7,499 nt of DNA, taken from positions 1-7,499 of the forward strand of contig PTKA01000056.1 of assembly GCA_002937525.1 (NCBI GenBank), written 5' to 3'. A program made the position numbers and the translations under genes. The notes below the pieces were generated by a model. The model had not been told where the DNA came from and searched no databases. It saw nothing but the letters and a program-made list of their open reading frames with translations. The DNA is from Alphaproteobacteria bacterium MarineAlpha10_Bin3. Its GTDB lineage: Bacteria > Pseudomonadota > Alphaproteobacteria > UBA8366 > GCA-2717185. How positions within the stretch are numbered: position 1 is the first letter of the stretch; each line of letters opens with the position of its first letter. Of the stretch, positions 6,557-7,499 are shown piece by piece.

Positions 6557-7084
6557 ATGGAAGATACGAACAAAGCCGCTCCGAACGTCGATGCACGGGA
6601 TTTTCGCAATGCGCTGGGTTGCTATCCGACCGGCGTGATCATCATGACCGGGCTCGCCGAGGACGGGGAGCGCATCGGGTTGACGATCAATTCCTTCACC
6701 TCGGTATCCCTGGATCCGCCGCTGGTGTCGATCTGCCTTGCGCGCACGGCCAACAGTTTCGAAAACCTGCAAATGTCGCTGGGCTTCGTCCTCAATGTTC
6801 TGCGTGACGATCAGCGGCGGATATCTGGTGTATTTGCCAAATCGGGGAATGATAAATGGCGCGGCGTCAATTACCGTGACGGGATAAACGGCGTGCCGAT
6901 CCTGGTGCCCAATCTGGCGGCGTTTCAATGTTCGCCATACGCCGAACATGATGGCGGCGATCATATCATCGTCATCGGCCGCGTCGAAGCGGTCGAGTAC
7001 GATGCCGGCACGGCCCCGCTGGTATTTCACCAGGGCGGTTATTCGCGGCTCATTCCAAAGGACGCCGCCGATAACGCTGTCTAA
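6557..7084 (+). CDS. Flavin-reductase-like FMN-binding split-barrel protein
   Basis: 175 residues, usual for this family (HpaC/RutF-like). Landmarks are FRNALGCYPTGVIIMTG at 16-32, TINSFTSVSLDPPLVSICL at 43-61 (flavin phosphate-binding region), SFENLQMSLGFVLNVL at 67-82, FAKSGNDKWRG at 93-103, GDHIIVIGRVE at 134-144, and a closing PLVFHQGGYSRL at 154-165. Such proteins reduce FMN or FAD with NAD(P)H and pass free reduced flavin to an oxygenase, or act as flavin-bound enzymes themselves. The LLM-class protein nearby is the only candidate oxygenase partner in view, which is inference from proximity. The Shine-Dalgarno sequence is weak (CGGA about seven bases upstream). The TAA stop interlocks with the stop of the convergent methyltransferase. 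Family assignment is firm; partner and substrate are not. Confidence 0.92.
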   Translation: MEDTNKAAPNVDARDFRNALGCYPTGVIIMTGLAEDGERIGLTINSFTSVSLDPPLVSICLARTANSFENLQMSLGFVLNVLRDDQRRISGVFAKSGNDKWRGVNYRDGINGVPILVPNLAAFQCSPYAEHDGGDHIIVIGRVEAVEYDAGTAPLVFHQGGYSRLIPKDAADNAV

Positions 7085-7499
7085 CGCCGCACGGCGCACA
7101 CGAAGGTAATCTGGCCGACGGTCGTGCGCGCGGCATCGTGGGATTCCACGAAATTCTCCAGATCGCCGTCCGCGTCGAGCTGCCGGATGTTTTCCATCGC
7201 CGCCGCCAGTTCCTCGGGCGGGGAAAGGGTCCAGATCGAATCGCCGTCCCGCCAGGCGCGCTCCAGCGGCCCCAGGGCGTTGAAATAGGCATCGCCCTGG
7301 AGGGTTTCGTCCCAGGGGACCAGACTTTCACGGACCTCGAAACCGCTGGCCTGGAGCATTTCGTTCAGCAGTTCGAGTGGAATCGTCACCCTGGCGCAGG
7401 CGGCGAGGGCTTGGGGTATCAGATGCGTGAACCAGAATCCGCTTGCGAGCTGTTCGCGGGTGCAGATGCCGATCACCAGGACGCCGCCCGGTTTCAGCA
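7081..7499 (-). CDS. Class I SAM-dependent methyltransferase, C-terminal part
   Basis: The gene runs off the right edge; about 138 C-terminal residues are present. The visible part opens with LLKPGGVLVIGICT, the strand-4/5 loop typical of class I methyltransferases (LKPGG followed by a hydrophobic strand). It continues with a helical segment holding LIPQALAACARVTIP, then LLNEMLQASGFEVRESLVPW, the usual region following the SAM-binding core. The end reads DAARTTVGQITFVCAVRR, where the final strand fits the fold. The glycine-rich SAM motif I lies outside the window, so cofactor binding cannot be checked. A GTG at 7474-7476 could be misread as the start, but coding clearly continues upstream. 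Its TAG at 7081-7083 overlaps the TAA of the flavin-reductase-like gene. The methylated substrate is unknown. Confidence 0.72.
   Translation of the reverse strand, partial: LKPGGVLVIGICTREQLASGFWFTHLIPQALAACARVTIPLELLNEMLQASGFEVRESLVPWDETLQGDAYFNALGPLERAWRDGDSIWTLSPPEELAAAMENIRQLDADGDLENFVESHDAARTTVGQITFVCAVRR

Noticed and set aside
5528..7099. 523-residue open frame on the - strand
   Set aside because: It is antisense to the second SDR and the flavin-reductase-like gene, whose motifs are intact on the + strand.

Overview
The window is a GC-rich, densely coded stretch of bacterial chromosome. Codon use, long antisense shadow frames and the gene families present (SapC-type protein, YbiX/PiuC-type hydroxylase, many SDR and LLM oxidoreductases) point to an alphaproteobacterium, perhaps of the Rhodospirillales type. 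That assignment is inference: there is no rRNA or other taxonomic marker. No tRNA, rRNA, CRISPR array, insertion sequence or phage gene was seen, and no gene-free stretch exceeds 100 bases.

Left block (1-4773, all + strand). It begins with the C-terminal remnant of a SapC-family protein whose reading frame looks broken. The remnant overlaps by ATGA a small secreted SNase-fold protein (256-708) that has lost nearly all nuclease catalytic residues. After a 47-base gap holding a GC hairpin comes a YbiX/PiuC-type Fe(II)/2-oxoglutarate hydroxylase (756-1406). A compact run follows: an SDR-fold protein without the Ser-Tyr-Lys triad (1431-2222), a histidine phosphatase (2257-2859), a single-domain cupin (2862-3386) and an amidase-signature hydrolase (3376-4773). 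Gaps in the run are 34 bases, 2 bases and an 11-base overlap, so these four are very probably one transcript.

Right block (4764-7499). An LLM-class (luciferase-like/F420-type) oxidoreductase on the - strand (4764-5630) converges on the amidase with a 10-base overlap. It shares an 80-base divergent intergenic region with a canonical SDR dehydrogenase (5711-6466). A flavin-reductase-like split-barrel protein follows (6557-7084). Its stop codon overlaps the stop of a convergent, window-truncated SAM methyltransferase (- strand, 7081-7499).

Amidase, cupin, SDRs, LLM oxidoreductase and flavin reductase together look like catabolism of a small organic molecule: a two-component flavin oxygenation, amide hydrolysis and dehydrogenation. 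The substrate cannot be read from the sequence. I see ordinary accessory metabolism with several divergent family members, not a clear new system. The best leads are two apparently catalytically dead paralogues (SNase-like and SDR-like) and the possible LLM/flavin-reductase pairing.
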